NCBI RefSeq assembly: GCF_902498195.1 | Contig: NZ_CABVIY010000005.1 | Coordinates: forward strand, 186,001-250,000 | DNA: 64,000 nucleotides | Direction: 5' to 3' | Origin: Pseudomonas fluorescens | GTDB lineage: Bacteria > Pseudomonadota > Gammaproteobacteria > Pseudomonadales > Pseudomonadaceae | Shown: positions 18,143-29,025 of the stretch, piece after piece | Layout: each line of letters starts with the position of its first letter | Numbering within the stretch: the stretch's first letter is position 1 | Program-made: the position numbers and the translations under genes | The notes under the pieces: model-generated | The model's database searches: none | What the model saw: only the letters and a program-made list of their open reading frames with translations | What the model was told of the DNA's origin: nothing

Positions 18143-18750
18143 AACCCCCTCACTTCAACGCGATTCAAAGCCAGCCACTGCAAGGCAATGATGCTGGCCG
18201 CGTTGGCAATACGACCGTCGCGTACGGCTTGCAAGGCATCTTCAAAGGCCCACACCGAGACGCGGATATCTTCTGCTTCTTCCTCCAGCCCATGCAGGCC
18301 GCCAACCCCGTTACTGTCGCAGCGCCCCAGGTACAAATGCACGAATTCGTTGCTGCCGCCCGGCGATGGAAAATATTGGGTCATCGGCCACAGCGCCCCG
18401 ATCACAAGCCCAGCTTCCTCCTGCGCTTCGCGGTGAGCAACTTCTTCCGGTTGTTCATCCTTGTCGATCAGACCAGCGACCAGTTCGATCAGCCAGGGAT
18501 TCTCGGTCTTGCCCAAGGCGCCCACCCGAAACTGCTCGATCAGCACCACTTCGTCGCGCTGCGGGTCGTAAGGCAACACGCACACTGCGTCGTGGCGGAC
18601 AAACAATTCACGATGGATTTCGCGACTCATGCCGCCCGCGAACAATTCGTGGCGCAAGTGCACGCGATCGAGCTTGTAGAAGCCCTCGAAGCACTTTTCG
18701 CGCCGAACGATATCGACGGCGGTCGGAATGGCGTTGGCAAAATCGGTCAT
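18133..18750 (-). CDS. nudF: ADP-ribose pyrophosphatase NudF
   Basis: NudF hydrolyses ADP-ribose to AMP and ribose 5-phosphate. The 205-residue protein contains a full Nudix box, GLIDKDEQPEEVAHREAQEE followed by AGL, matching GX5EX7REUXEEXGU, and the FPSPGGSNEFVHLYLG region typical of ADP-ribose pyrophosphatases. The start is set at the ATG at 18750 (MTDFANAIPTAVDIV). It heads the nudF-DUF1249-cpdA group and diverges from the lipoprotein gene at 18957. Confidence 0.93.
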   Translation of the reverse strand: MTDFANAIPTAVDIVRREKCFEGFYKLDRVHLRHELFAGGMSREIHRELFVRHDAVCVLPYDPQRDEVVLIEQFRVGALGKTENPWLIELVAGLIDKDEQPEEVAHREAQEEAGLVIGALWPMTQYFPSPGGSNEFVHLYLGRCDSNGVGGLHGLEEEAEDIRVSVWAFEDALQAVRDGRIANAASIIALQWLALNRVEVRGLWS

Positions 18751-18956
18751 GGTTATCCTCGTGTCTACTGCGAGGCCCCAGCCTCGACTTCGCGCCATCC
18801 TAACGCGCCCGCGACGTTTGATGCAGCCCCTTTCCCATCAGCGGGATAGACGGTGAGGGCGAAACCCACTCTAATTAGCTTAGTGGCGAACTGACTGCGC
18901 CGTTGAGAGTCGAAGCGGGTAACTTTTTGCCTTTCCCTGTTTTATGAAGGACACCC

Positions 18957-19703
18957 ATGTCGCTTTTTAAAATTGCTTCCGTGGCCGCTATCGCCCTGAT
19001 CCTGGGTGCCTGCCAGAGCCTGTTCCAGCCCAACTATCGCGCGCCGCTGGAAACCACTCGCGATGCCACCGAGCAGCTCAAGCCAGGCTGCAAGGACCAG
19101 GATTGCCCGCTGGTGAATATCGACACCCTGCACTTTCCCGCCGAACCTGCGCTGGACGGCATCATCGAAAAACGCCTGCTGCAAATGACCCGCACGTCGC
19201 CCGACGCCCCGGTGGCGCCGACACTGGCCGCTTATCGCGAGCAGTTTTTGCGGACCGCCGGGCCGCGCAACAGCAGTTATCTGCAAGCGAAAGTACGCGA
19301 GCAGCATGACGGTCTGGTGATCATCGAATTGTCCAGCTACCTGGACACCGGCGGCGCCCATGGCACGCCGGGCCGCGGTTTCATCAACTACTCACGCCAG
19401 CAGCAAAAAGTGCTGACGTTGTCGGACATGCTGGTGCCAGGCCAGGAAGAGGCCTTCTGGAAAGCCGCGCAAGTGGCGCACAACAGCTGGCTGATCAGCA
19501 CCAAGCTCGACCAGGAACCGGAGTTCGTGAAGAGCTGGCCGTTCCAGAAAACCCAAAACGTGGCGCTGACTTACGGCGGGGTGATCCTCAAGTACGAAAC
19601 CAGCAGCATCGCGCCTTACGCGCTGGGCCATGTCGAACTGAAGATCCCCTACCCTCGCCTCAACGGCATCATCAAGCCCGAGCTGTTTCCCGGCCGTAAC
19701 TGA
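18957..19703 (+). CDS. RsiV-like (DUF3298) lipoprotein
   Basis: This is a 248-residue predicted lipoprotein with lipobox LGAC (Cys19). The mature protein has the DUF3298/RsiV-type fold: a central SSYLDTGGAHGTPGRGFINY strand-loop, LTLSDMLVPGQEE, and FQKTQNVALTYGGVILKYE near the C terminus. In Bacillus RsiV this domain binds lysozyme, but no sigma-factor gene is adjacent and there is no cytoplasmic anti-sigma segment, so an anti-sigma role is unlikely. A strong GAAGGA precedes the ATG. The last 32 bases overlap the convergent cytX gene. Confidence 0.8.
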   Translation: MSLFKIASVAAIALILGACQSLFQPNYRAPLETTRDATEQLKPGCKDQDCPLVNIDTLHFPAEPALDGIIEKRLLQMTRTSPDAPVAPTLAAYREQFLRTAGPRNSSYLQAKVREQHDGLVIIELSSYLDTGGAHGTPGRGFINYSRQQQKVLTLSDMLVPGQEEAFWKAAQVAHNSWLISTKLDQEPEFVKSWPFQKTQNVALTYGGVILKYETSSIAPYALGHVELKIPYPRLNGIIKPELFPGRN

Positions 19704-20994
19704 ACGCTCGGCCCAGCACCAGTTGCAGCAATCCTGCCAGGATCAACGCCGGCAGGGTTGCCCCGACATCTGGATACAGGTTGGCCAGCAGATGATAGGT
19801 GCTGACGCCGCCCAGCCAGGCGAGCAGCGCCGGCCAGCGCAAGGCGGTTGACGCCACCTGGCCACTGCGCTTGCGCAGGATGAAGTGATCCACCAGCACC
19901 ACGCCGAACAGCGGCGCGAACACCGAACCGATCAACAGCAGGAAGTTCTGGTACTGGGCCAGGGGTGCCAGCAAGGCGATCAAGGTGCAGACCACACCGA
20001 TGGCCAGCGCCAGGTGCTCGACTTTCAGGCGCAACAGAATCCCGCTGGACACCGCCGCCGAGTGAATATCGGCAAAGGCGTTTTCCGACTCATCCAGCAG
20101 AATCAGCAGCAGCGGAATCCCCAGGCCGGCACCGGCCAGCGCCAACAGCAAGGCATTGACTTCACCGCTCGGCGCGAACGCCAGGGTGTAGGCGACGCCC
20201 AGGCTCATCAGCCAGAAATTACCGATAAAGAAGCCGATCGCGGTGCCACCGAAGACATTTTTCGCCCGCTTGCCGAAACGCGAGTAGTCGGCAATCAGCG
20301 GCAACCACGACAGCGGCATGGCAATGGCGATGTCGAAGCCCACGGCGAACGGCATCGAACCGTCACCGGCCTGGGCCCACAAGGCCGCCAGGTCAGCCTT
20401 GGCGAACAGGTTCCAGGTCAGCCAGATGCACGCGGCCAGCAGCAGCCAGATGCCCCATTTGCGCAGGATCTGCCGCACGAACGTCAACGGGCCGCTGACG
20501 GCCAGCAAGGTCGCCAGTGCGCCGAAGAACAGGGTCCACAAAACCGGACTGGACAGCAGGCTGCCCTCGCTGAACGCACGCGCGCCGAGCAGGCTGGCGG
20601 CATCGCGCATGACGATGATTTCGAACGAGCCCCAACCGATCAGTTGCAACAGGTTCAGCACCGCCGGCAGGCTCGCGCCTTTGGCACCGAGGCTGAGCTT
20701 GAGTGCAGCCATCGACGACAGGCCGGTATCGCTGCCGATCACGCCGACCGCGGCCAGCAGCAGGACGCCCACCAGCGTGCCGAGGAAAATCGCCAGCAAC
20801 GAGCCGGACAGCCCAAGGCCTGGCGCGAGCAAGGCGCCGGTCTGCAAGACCATCAGGCCGATGCCGAGGGAGAACCACAGGGAAAACAGGTCGCGACCGC
20901 CGAAAACGCGTTTGTCGATCGGCACTGCGATATCGGGGGAGTAAGTGCTGGGTTGAATGCTCAAGGGTGTTATCTCAGAGGAATATTTTGTCAT
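19672..20994 (-). CDS. cytX: Putative hydroxymethylpyrimidine transporter CytX
   Basis: This 440-residue integral membrane protein of the NCS1/cytosine permease family has about 12 hydrophobic helices. It starts with MTKYSSEITPLSIQPSTY; typical motifs include FSLGIGLMVLQTGALLAPGL and WLPLIADYSRFGKRAKNVFGG. CytX proteins are predicted to import the thiamin pyrimidine precursor HMP and are often under TPP riboswitch control. Here it follows thiC on the same strand, so biosynthesis and salvage of HMP probably share one riboswitch, although a REP pair lies between them. Its 3' end overlaps the convergent lipoprotein gene by 32 bases. Confidence 0.88.
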   Translation of the reverse strand: MTKYSSEITPLSIQPSTYSPDIAVPIDKRVFGGRDLFSLWFSLGIGLMVLQTGALLAPGLGLSGSLLAIFLGTLVGVLLLAAVGVIGSDTGLSSMAALKLSLGAKGASLPAVLNLLQLIGWGSFEIIVMRDAASLLGARAFSEGSLLSSPVLWTLFFGALATLLAVSGPLTFVRQILRKWGIWLLLAACIWLTWNLFAKADLAALWAQAGDGSMPFAVGFDIAIAMPLSWLPLIADYSRFGKRAKNVFGGTAIGFFIGNFWLMSLGVAYTLAFAPSGEVNALLLALAGAGLGIPLLLILLDESENAFADIHSAAVSSGILLRLKVEHLALAIGVVCTLIALLAPLAQYQNFLLLIGSVFAPLFGVVLVDHFILRKRSGQVASTALRWPALLAWLGGVSTYHLLANLYPDVGATLPALILAGLLQLVLGRAFSYGRETARA

Positions 20995-21022
20995 TGAGAA
21001 TATCGCGGCCTGATCTGCCGCT

Positions 21023-21115
21023 TTCGCGAGCAAGCCCGCTCCCACATTGGGCCCCGGTCGTACACAGAGTTCGTGTTCGCAGGGGATCCAATGTGGGAGC
21101 GGGCTTGCTCGCGAA
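21023..21115. repeat. REP pair (REPIN) between thiC and cytX
   Basis: Two inverted REP cores occupy the gap between two genes that appear to share a transcript, so they could form a hairpin within the thiC-cytX mRNA. Confidence 0.9.
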
Positions 21116-21150
21116 GACGGCGGTGCAGGCACCGCCGAACTCACGTCAGA

Positions 21151-23040
<1,890 letters not shown>

Positions 23041-23512
23041 CACGGGCTCTCCAGACAGCATCCAGGCAGTGGAATTTTGTCGGAGCGAACCTGTAACGAA
23101 TGGACGCACGTAAGCTGGGAAAACCAGCTGTGCTGTGCTCAGTGCTCGAGGGGTGTTCGATTGTCGAACAACATCCCGGACGAAGCACAAGAGGACTCGC
23201 CGGGTGACGAGAAATCTTGTTCCCTACGCAGGCGCTAACCTGATCAGGTTCAACGGGATCCGAAATTATTCGATCTCAGCCTCATAGCAAGGCACCCCGA
23301 CAAGAACGGGGCCAGTCTAGACATAACTGGCAAAGAACGCCAACACCGCTGTAAACACCATGATGAATGGCGCAATTACCGGGAATGTCATGATTGTTGC
23401 CGGACGAACGGGCAACTACACTCGCAACGGCCATGCTGCACATTGACGCTGTATGTGCCGCGCCGTAGCCTTGGCGCTCAAATTATCAGTGTAATTTTTT
23501 AGGGATCGCCTC
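23041..23512. other. thiC leader and thiC/tolC divergent region
   Basis: These 472 bases lack a gene. They hold the thiC mRNA leader (23041-23220), the TPP riboswitch (23221-23300) and about 210 bases presumed to contain the thiC and tolC promoters. I see no convincing sigma-70 boxes by eye. The leader hairpin ACAGCTGGTTTTCCCAGCT downstream of the aptamer could be part of the expression platform. Confidence 0.7.
23221..23300 (-). ncRNA. TPP (THI-box) riboswitch
   Basis: On the minus strand the sequence has the THI-box elements in order: GGGGTGCC, then ATGAGGCTGAGATCG, then the ACCCGTTGAACCTGATCAGG-type block (here CCCGTTGAACCTGATCAGG), and finally TTAGCGCCTGCGTAGGGA. The CTGAGA and CCTGATCAGGTTA signatures are exact. 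It lies 180 bases ahead of the thiC start, as expected. Confidence 0.96.
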
Positions 23513-24946
23513 ATGCTGCGCAAACTCTCACTGGCCGTTGCCGTGTCTTGTGCGTCCAATGGAATGGCCTGGGCAGCAGAAGCGCCCTTATCGACCAAGA
23601 CCGACCTGGTCAGCGTCTATCAGGAAGCGGTGGACAACAACGCCGACCTCGCCGCCGCCGTCGCCCAATATGGCGCGCAGAAAGAAGTCGTGCCCCAGGC
23701 CCGCGCCGGGTTGCTGCCGAATCTGTCGGGGGGTGCCGATGTCACCAGCGTGCGCACTTCGATCGACCAGCCTTCGGCCACCGCCAACCGCAATGCACAC
23801 TCCTATCAGGCGACCCTGGCGCAGCCATTGTTTCGTGCCGATCGCTGGTTCCAGTTCCAGGCCGCCAAGGATGTGAACGAGCAGGCCGCCCTGCAACTCT
23901 CGGCGACCGAGCAAAACCTGATCCTGCAAACCGCCGACAGCTACTTCAACGTGCTGCGCAGCCAGGACAACCTGGCCTCGACCAAGGCCGAGGAAGCCGC
24001 CTTCAAGCGCCAGCTCGACCAGTCCAACGAGCGCTTCGATGTCGGCCTTTCGGACAAGACCGACGTCCTGAACTCGCAAGCCAGCTATGACACCGCACGG
24101 GCCAACCGCATCGTCGCGCAGCGCCAGGTGGATGATGCATTCGAAGCTTTGGTCACCCTGACCAACCGGCGATACAACTCGATCCAGGGCATCAGCCACA
24201 ATTTGCCGATCCTGCCGCCCGCGCCAAACGACGCCAAGGCCTGGGTCGAAACTGCAGCCAGGCAGAACCTCAATCTGCTGGCCAGCAACTACGCCGTCAG
24301 CGCCGCCGAGCAAACCCTCAAGCAGCGCAAGGCCGGCCATGCGCCGACCGTCGATGCCGTGGCCAAGTATGAGAAAGGCGACAACGATGCCCTGGGCTTC
24401 AGCAACCCGAGCGCCTTCGGCCAGCCGTACAAGGGCGATGTCGAACAAACGTCGATTGGCCTGCAACTGAACATCCCGATCTACAGCGGCGGCCTGATCA
24501 ACTCCCAGGTGCGCCAGTCGTACGCGCAACTGGACCAGACCGAACAACAACGCGAATCCCTGCGTCGTTCCATCGTGGAAAACACCCGCGACCTGCACCG
24601 TGCGGTGAACACCGATGTCGAGCAGGTACAGGCGCGCAAGCAATCGATCATCTCCAACCAGAGCGCGGTGGAAGCGACCGAAATCGGCTATCAGGTGGGG
24701 ACGCGAAACATCGTTGACGTGCTGGATGCGCAACGCTCGCTGTACACCTCGGTGCGCGACTACAACAACACACGCTACGACTACATCCTGGACAACCTGC
24801 GCTTGAAACAGCAGGCGGGCACGTTGAACCCGGGGGATTTGCAGGACCTGGCGCGCTGGCTGAAGCCCGACTACAACCCGGACAAGGACTTCCTGCCGCC
24901 GGATCTGGCCAAGGCGGCGGCTGAACAGCTCAAAGCCCGGCCTTAA
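23513..24946 (+). CDS. tolC: TolC-family outer-membrane channel protein
   Basis: This 477-residue TolC-type outer-membrane factor forms a trimeric exit duct for type I secretion and efflux pumps. The signal peptide runs to about residue 21 (ASNGMAWA). The mature protein contains the duplicated OEP domain: NNADLAAAVAQYGAQKE with LRSQDNLASTKAEEAAFKRQ in the first half and SNYAVSAAEQTLKQRKAGHAP with NQSAVEATEIGYQVGTRNIVDVLDAQ in the second. No inner-membrane pump or adaptor gene is adjacent, so it probably serves several systems. PAO1's homologue at this position is OpmH (PA4974). Confidence 0.94.
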   Translation: MLRKLSLAVAVSCASNGMAWAAEAPLSTKTDLVSVYQEAVDNNADLAAAVAQYGAQKEVVPQARAGLLPNLSGGADVTSVRTSIDQPSATANRNAHSYQATLAQPLFRADRWFQFQAAKDVNEQAALQLSATEQNLILQTADSYFNVLRSQDNLASTKAEEAAFKRQLDQSNERFDVGLSDKTDVLNSQASYDTARANRIVAQRQVDDAFEALVTLTNRRYNSIQGISHNLPILPPAPNDAKAWVETAARQNLNLLASNYAVSAAEQTLKQRKAGHAPTVDAVAKYEKGDNDALGFSNPSAFGQPYKGDVEQTSIGLQLNIPIYSGGLINSQVRQSYAQLDQTEQQRESLRRSIVENTRDLHRAVNTDVEQVQARKQSIISNQSAVEATEIGYQVGTRNIVDVLDAQRSLYTSVRDYNNTRYDYILDNLRLKQQAGTLNPGDLQDLARWLKPDYNPDKDFLPPDLAKAAAEQLKARP

Positions 24947-24951
24947 GAAGC

Positions 24952-25030
24952 AAAAGATCGCAGCCTTCGGCAGCTCCTACACGGGATTGACGTTCACCCT
25001 GTAGGAGCTGCCGAAGGCTGCGATCTTTTT
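24952..25030. repeat. Second-type palindromic repeat, likely bidirectional terminator
   Basis: A long inverted repeat of about 30 bases per arm (AAAAGATCGCAGCCTTCGGC...) surrounds a short loop, with A- and T-runs at its ends. It lies between the convergent tolC and waaA genes. A variant recurs at 30838-30905. Confidence 0.88.
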
Positions 25031-25034
25031 CGGG

Positions 25035-26312
25035 CTAACGCTCGATCAACCGTCCCAACCCATCCAGCAACCGTTGCAACGCGCCCTGGTTGCTGCGCAT
25101 CACCTTCAAACCCGCCTCCGCCATCCGCTGCGCATCCCGCGGCAATTCGAACAGCCGCTGCACCGCCAAGGCCAGTCCTTCGGCATCCTCCACTTCCTGC
25201 AACGCCCCGGCACTGCGCAACTGCGCGGCGATTTCGAGGAAGTTGAACAGGTGCGGACCACTGAGCACCGGTTTGGCCAGGGCTGCCGGCTCCAGCAGAT
25301 TATGCCCGCCGTTGGGCACCAGGCTGCCGCCGACAAAAGCGCTGTCGGCCAAGGCGTAGAGAAACAGCAGTTCGCCCATGGTGTCGCCCAGCAACACCGA
25401 CGTGTCGGCGCTGACCAGCTCGCCGCTGGAGCGCCGGACCGTGGTAAAACCCTGCTGCCGGCACAACTCGAACACCGGATTGAAGCGCTCCGGATGGCGC
25501 GGCACCAGAATCAGCAACGCATCCGGATGACTGGCCAGCAGCTGACGATGGGCCGCCAGCACCACCTCGTCTTCGCCATCGTGGGTACTGGCGGCGATCC
25601 ACACCGGACGCTCCTGCGCCTGCCATTGCCCGCGCAACTGGGCGGCACGCTGCAACAGCTGCGGGTCGATGGTCAGGTCGAACTTGATCGAACCGGTGAC
25701 TTCGACGGTTTCAGTGCGCGCGCCCAACTCGAGAAAGCGCCGGGCCTCGGCTTCGGTCTGCACCGCGAACAGGCTCATTTGCGCGAGCATCGGCCGGGTC
25801 AGCTTGCCGAAGCGGCCATAGCCTCTGGCCGAGCGTTCCGACAACCGCGCATTGGCCAGCGCCACGGGAATCCCGCGCTTGGCGCATTGGTGAATATGGT
25901 TGGGCCACAGTTCGGTTTCCATGATCACTGCCAGTTTTGGCTGGACCCGGTCGAGGAAACGCTTCGCCGCGCACGGCAAGTCATAGGGCAGATAGCAGTG
26001 CTGGATGCGTGGTTCATTGGCGAACAATGCCTGGATACGCTCCGACCCGGTCGGGGTCATGCAGGTCACGGTGATCGGTAGCGTTGGATAACGTTGCAGC
26101 AATGCGCGAATCATCGGCGCGGCGGCAATGCTCTCGCCGACGGACACCGCGTGTACCCAGATCCCGCCGGGTTTCATCGTCGGCATCCCGTAGGAGAAAC
26201 GCTCGCCGATACGCTTGGCATAGGCCGGCGCCTTGCGCGCCCGCAGCCACAACCGAATCGCCACCAATGGCAGCCCCAGGTAAAACAGCGCGGTGTAGAG
26301 AGTTCTATTCAT
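25035..26312 (-). CDS. waaA: 3-deoxy-D-manno-octulosonic acid (Kdo) transferase WaaA
   Basis: WaaA is a GT30 enzyme that adds Kdo from CMP-Kdo to the lipid A precursor at the cytoplasmic face of the inner membrane. The 425-residue protein has an N-terminal hydrophobic anchor (LYTALFYLGLPLVAIRLWL), the acceptor-site segment GGIWVHAVSVGESIAAAPMI, MTPTGSERI, VIMETELWPN, and C-terminal donor-site GGSLVPNGGHNLLEPAALAKPV. The start is the ATG at 26312; an upstream extension would run into the LysR gene. It overlaps that gene by 8 bases. Confidence 0.96.
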   Translation of the reverse strand: MNRTLYTALFYLGLPLVAIRLWLRARKAPAYAKRIGERFSYGMPTMKPGGIWVHAVSVGESIAAAPMIRALLQRYPTLPITVTCMTPTGSERIQALFANEPRIQHCYLPYDLPCAAKRFLDRVQPKLAVIMETELWPNHIHQCAKRGIPVALANARLSERSARGYGRFGKLTRPMLAQMSLFAVQTEAEARRFLELGARTETVEVTGSIKFDLTIDPQLLQRAAQLRGQWQAQERPVWIAASTHDGEDEVVLAAHRQLLASHPDALLILVPRHPERFNPVFELCRQQGFTTVRRSSGELVSADTSVLLGDTMGELLFLYALADSAFVGGSLVPNGGHNLLEPAALAKPVLSGPHLFNFLEIAAQLRSAGALQEVEDAEGLALAVQRLFELPRDAQRMAEAGLKVMRSNQGALQRLLDGLGRLIER

Positions 26313-27243
26313 GGCGGCGGAGTTTATCGGTTTTTTCACCGATCGCCTGCAGGTGCACGGCAAATCGTTCCGCCAGAAAGCGCGCCGCCGGTCCGAGCGG
26401 TTCATCGCGGCGCCAGACCAGTTCCACCACCAGCGCCGGCGGGGCCCACTCACTGTTCAATTCGACCATCTGATCAAGGTAGGTGGGGTACTGCACCACA
26501 TGGCGCGGCAGCCACGCCCAACCCAGGCCGCGCACCAGCCATTCAGCCATCACGTAAAAACTGTCAGCCCGCCAGACTTGCGGACTGGCCGGTTCACTGC
26601 CGGGGTAAATACTCGACTGGGTCGACATCAGCAATTGACGATGCTGCGCCAGTTGCTGGTAATCGACCTGGGCCAGTTTTGCCAACGGATGGTCGACACC
26701 GCACACGGTGACCATTTCCACGCTGCCGAGCACGCGCCGCTCCAGCGCTTCGGGGATCTGGTCGTGAAAGAACAGCAGCCCCAGATCGGCGCGGCGCTCC
26801 ACCAGTTTGCGCGCGACTTCGCCCTGGGCGGCGCTGGTCAATTGCACTTCAAGGCTGGGAAACCGCTCGGCCAGTGCCTCGAAGCTTTCGATGATCGGTT
26901 GATAAGGCATCGCCTCGTCCTGGGCCAGGCGCAGGCGCGCCTCCTGTCCACGCATCATCGCCAGCGCCCGGCCATTGAGGCGCTCACATTGGCGCAGCAC
27001 TTCCCGCGCCTCTTCCAGCAAGGCATTGCCGGCTTCGGTGAGTTTTGGCTGACGGCCGCTGCTACGGTCGAACAGGCTGACGCCCAGGTCGTCCTCCAGC
27101 AACGCGATCGCACTGCTGACCGCCGACTGCGCCTTGCGCTGCTCCCGCGCCACGGCGGAAAACGAACGATGCTCCGCTACGCTGACAAACAAGCGCAGCT
27201 GCTCCAGATTCCATTGCATGCTCATGGCCAAACCCATCTTCAT
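26305..27243 (-). CDS. LysR-type transcriptional regulator
   Basis: This 312-residue LysR-family regulator has an N-terminal winged helix-turn-helix (LEQLRLFVSVAEHRSFSAVA, then SAVSSAIALLEDDLGVSLFDR) and a C-terminal periplasmic-binding-like effector domain. It is divergent from the SMR efflux gene with 85 bases between, the classic layout for a regulator controlling its neighbour, but the effector is unknown. Four in-frame ATGs lie close together (27243, 27237, 27225, 27219) and none has a clear Shine-Dalgarno, so the exact start is unsure. Confidence 0.9.
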   Translation of the reverse strand: MKMGLAMSMQWNLEQLRLFVSVAEHRSFSAVAREQRKAQSAVSSAIALLEDDLGVSLFDRSSGRQPKLTEAGNALLEEAREVLRQCERLNGRALAMMRGQEARLRLAQDEAMPYQPIIESFEALAERFPSLEVQLTSAAQGEVARKLVERRADLGLLFFHDQIPEALERRVLGSVEMVTVCGVDHPLAKLAQVDYQQLAQHRQLLMSTQSSIYPGSEPASPQVWRADSFYVMAEWLVRGLGWAWLPRHVVQYPTYLDQMVELNSEWAPPALVVELVWRRDEPLGPAARFLAERFAVHLQAIGEKTDKLRRHE

Positions 27244-27328
27244 GGCAGATAGGTAATGACTTTACCGCATCTGAAGAACCTCTAGAATGCCGACCTCAGA
27301 GAGCAACACTTCACACGAGGATTGAACC

Positions 27329-27661
27329 ATGACCGCTTACTACTACTTGGCCATCGCCATCTGCGCCGAAGTGATTGCCACTGTCTCGATGAAAGCGGTC
27401 AAAGGCTTCAGCACCCCACTGCCATTGCTGTTGGTGATCGTCGGCTACGGCATTGCCTTCTGGATGCTGACCCTGGTGGTGCGCAGCGTGCCGGTGGGCG
27501 TGGCTTACGCCGTCTGGGCCGGCATGGGCATCGTGATGGTCAGCGTGGCGGCGCTGTTTATCTATGGGCAGAAGCTGGATGTGCCGGCGATGCTGGGGAT
27601 GGCGTTGATCGTGTTGGGCGTCGTCGTTATCCAGCTCTTCTCCAAAACCGCAGGGCACTAG
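27329..27661 (+). CDS. Small multidrug resistance (SMR) family transporter
   Basis: This 110-residue protein has four membrane helices. The first contains the essential membrane-embedded glutamate, Glu14 in ICAEVIATVSMK, followed by FSTPLPLLLVIVGYGIAFW and PVGVAYAVWAGMGIV. This is the EmrE/QacE pattern, an antiparallel dimer exchanging protons for cationic compounds or guanidinium. Substrate cannot be read from sequence. CACGAGGATTGAACC precedes the ATG. It is probably regulated by the divergent LysR protein. Confidence 0.92.
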   Translation: MTAYYYLAIAICAEVIATVSMKAVKGFSTPLPLLLVIVGYGIAFWMLTLVVRSVPVGVAYAVWAGMGIVMVSVAALFIYGQKLDVPAMLGMALIVLGVVVIQLFSKTAGH

Positions 27662-27680
27662 ACCTGAAACGCGATCTACT

Positions 27681-27768
27681 GTGGGAGCGGGCTTGCTCGC
27701 GAATGCGGTGTATCTGGCAACGTTAATGTCGACAGACACACCGCTTTCGCGAGCAAGCCCGCTCCCAC
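27681..27768. repeat. REP pair (REPIN), tail-to-tail
   Basis: The inverted REP pair lies between the SMR gene and the FAD oxidoreductase gene, with inner arms GCGGTGT/ACACCGC extending the pairing. Confidence 0.9.
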
Positions 27769-27849
27769 GATAGTTTTGCATCCGCCCTGCAAATCCATTT
27801 CTGTCGAGTCTGTATACTTCGCCCTCGTCTTGAACATTGAGGTCGTCGC

Positions 27850-29025
27850 ATGCCATCCGTTATTTCCACCGACGTGCTGATTGTCGGCGCTGGTGTCGCC
27901 GGCCTCTGGCTGAATGCGCGCCTGCGCCGCCAGGGTTTTTCGACCGTGCTGGTGGAAAGCGCCACCCTCGGCGGCGGGCAAAGCGTGAAGTCCCAGGGCA
28001 TCATCCACGGTGGCGCCAAATACGCACTGCATGGCGCCCTGACGGGTGCTTCGGAGGCCATCGCCGACATGCCGCGGCGCTGGCGCGAAGCCCTGGCCGG
28101 TGATGGCGAACTGGACCTGTCCGGCGTCCGCCTGCTGTCCGAAGCCCATTACCTGTGGTCCCCCGGCACGATTGCCGGCAACCTCACCAGTTTTTTCGCC
28201 AGCAAGGCCGTGCGCGGTCGCGTCGATCAGGTCAAGGGCGATCAGCTACCTCCCGCGCTGCAAGACAAGCGCTTCAAGGGCAAGGTCTATCGCCTGGCGG
28301 AACTGGTGATCGATGTGCCGAGCCTGATCCAGCGCCTGGCCGACCTGGCGGGCGATGGTTTGCTCGCCGGCCAGAAGATCGAACCGCTGCTGGACGGCGG
28401 CGTACTGGTCGGCCTGAAGGTGGACGGGCGCGAGATACGCGCCCAGCGCATCGTCTTGAGCGCCGGTGGCGGGACGGCGGCGCTGCTTGAGGCGCTGGGC
28501 CTGAGTCAACCGGCCATGCAGCGCCGTCCGTTGCACATGATCATCGCCAAAGGCCCGGGGCTCAAACCGCTGTATGCCCATTGCCTGGGCGGCGGCACCA
28601 AGCCGCGCATCACCGTGACCACCCACCCGGCGGCCGACGGCCAGTGGGTCTGGTACCTGGGCGGCGATATCGCCGAAACCGACGGTGTGGCCCGTGAACC
28701 CGCCGAACAGATCGCCACCGCCCGGAAAGAACTCGGCCAGTTGCTGCCCTGGATCGACCTGAGCACCGCGCAATGGGCCACCTTGCGGGTAGATCGCGCC
28801 GAGCCGCTGCAAACGGGGCTGACCCGCCCTGACAATGCATTTCTCGCCGAGGAAGGCCGGTTGCTGGTGGGCTGGCCGACCAAACTGGCGCTGGCGCCGG
28901 ACTTCGCCGACCGGGTGATCGCCAGCCTTGAGCGTGACGGCATTCAACCCGGCCCTGTGAGCGAGTTGCCGCCCCTGCCAAAACCACCAATGGCCGTTCC
29001 CGCTTGGGAGGAGCTGCTGCCATGA
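27850..29025 (+). CDS. FAD-dependent oxidoreductase (DAO-type)
   Basis: This 391-residue flavoprotein has an N-terminal Rossmann motif DVLIVGAGVAGLW (Gly13, Gly15, Gly18), the GGGQSVKSQGIIHGGAKY segment expected for glycerol-3-phosphate dehydrogenase/glycine-oxidase-like DAO enzymes, and LSAGGGTAALLEALG in the middle. Substrate is unknown. Its stop overlaps the start of the aldo/keto reductase gene by 4 bases (ATGA), so the two are probably coupled and may act on related metabolites. The ATG at 27850 has GAGGT upstream. Confidence 0.85.
   Translation: MPSVISTDVLIVGAGVAGLWLNARLRRQGFSTVLVESATLGGGQSVKSQGIIHGGAKYALHGALTGASEAIADMPRRWREALAGDGELDLSGVRLLSEAHYLWSPGTIAGNLTSFFASKAVRGRVDQVKGDQLPPALQDKRFKGKVYRLAELVIDVPSLIQRLADLAGDGLLAGQKIEPLLDGGVLVGLKVDGREIRAQRIVLSAGGGTAALLEALGLSQPAMQRRPLHMIIAKGPGLKPLYAHCLGGGTKPRITVTTHPAADGQWVWYLGGDIAETDGVAREPAEQIATARKELGQLLPWIDLSTAQWATLRVDRAEPLQTGLTRPDNAFLAEEGRLLVGWPTKLALAPDFADRVIASLERDGIQPGPVSELPPLPKPPMAVPAWEELLP

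Noticed and set aside
18957..19703. Anti-sigma factor RsiV function for the lipoprotein
   Set aside because: No cytoplasmic anti-sigma domain and no adjacent ECF sigma-factor gene.
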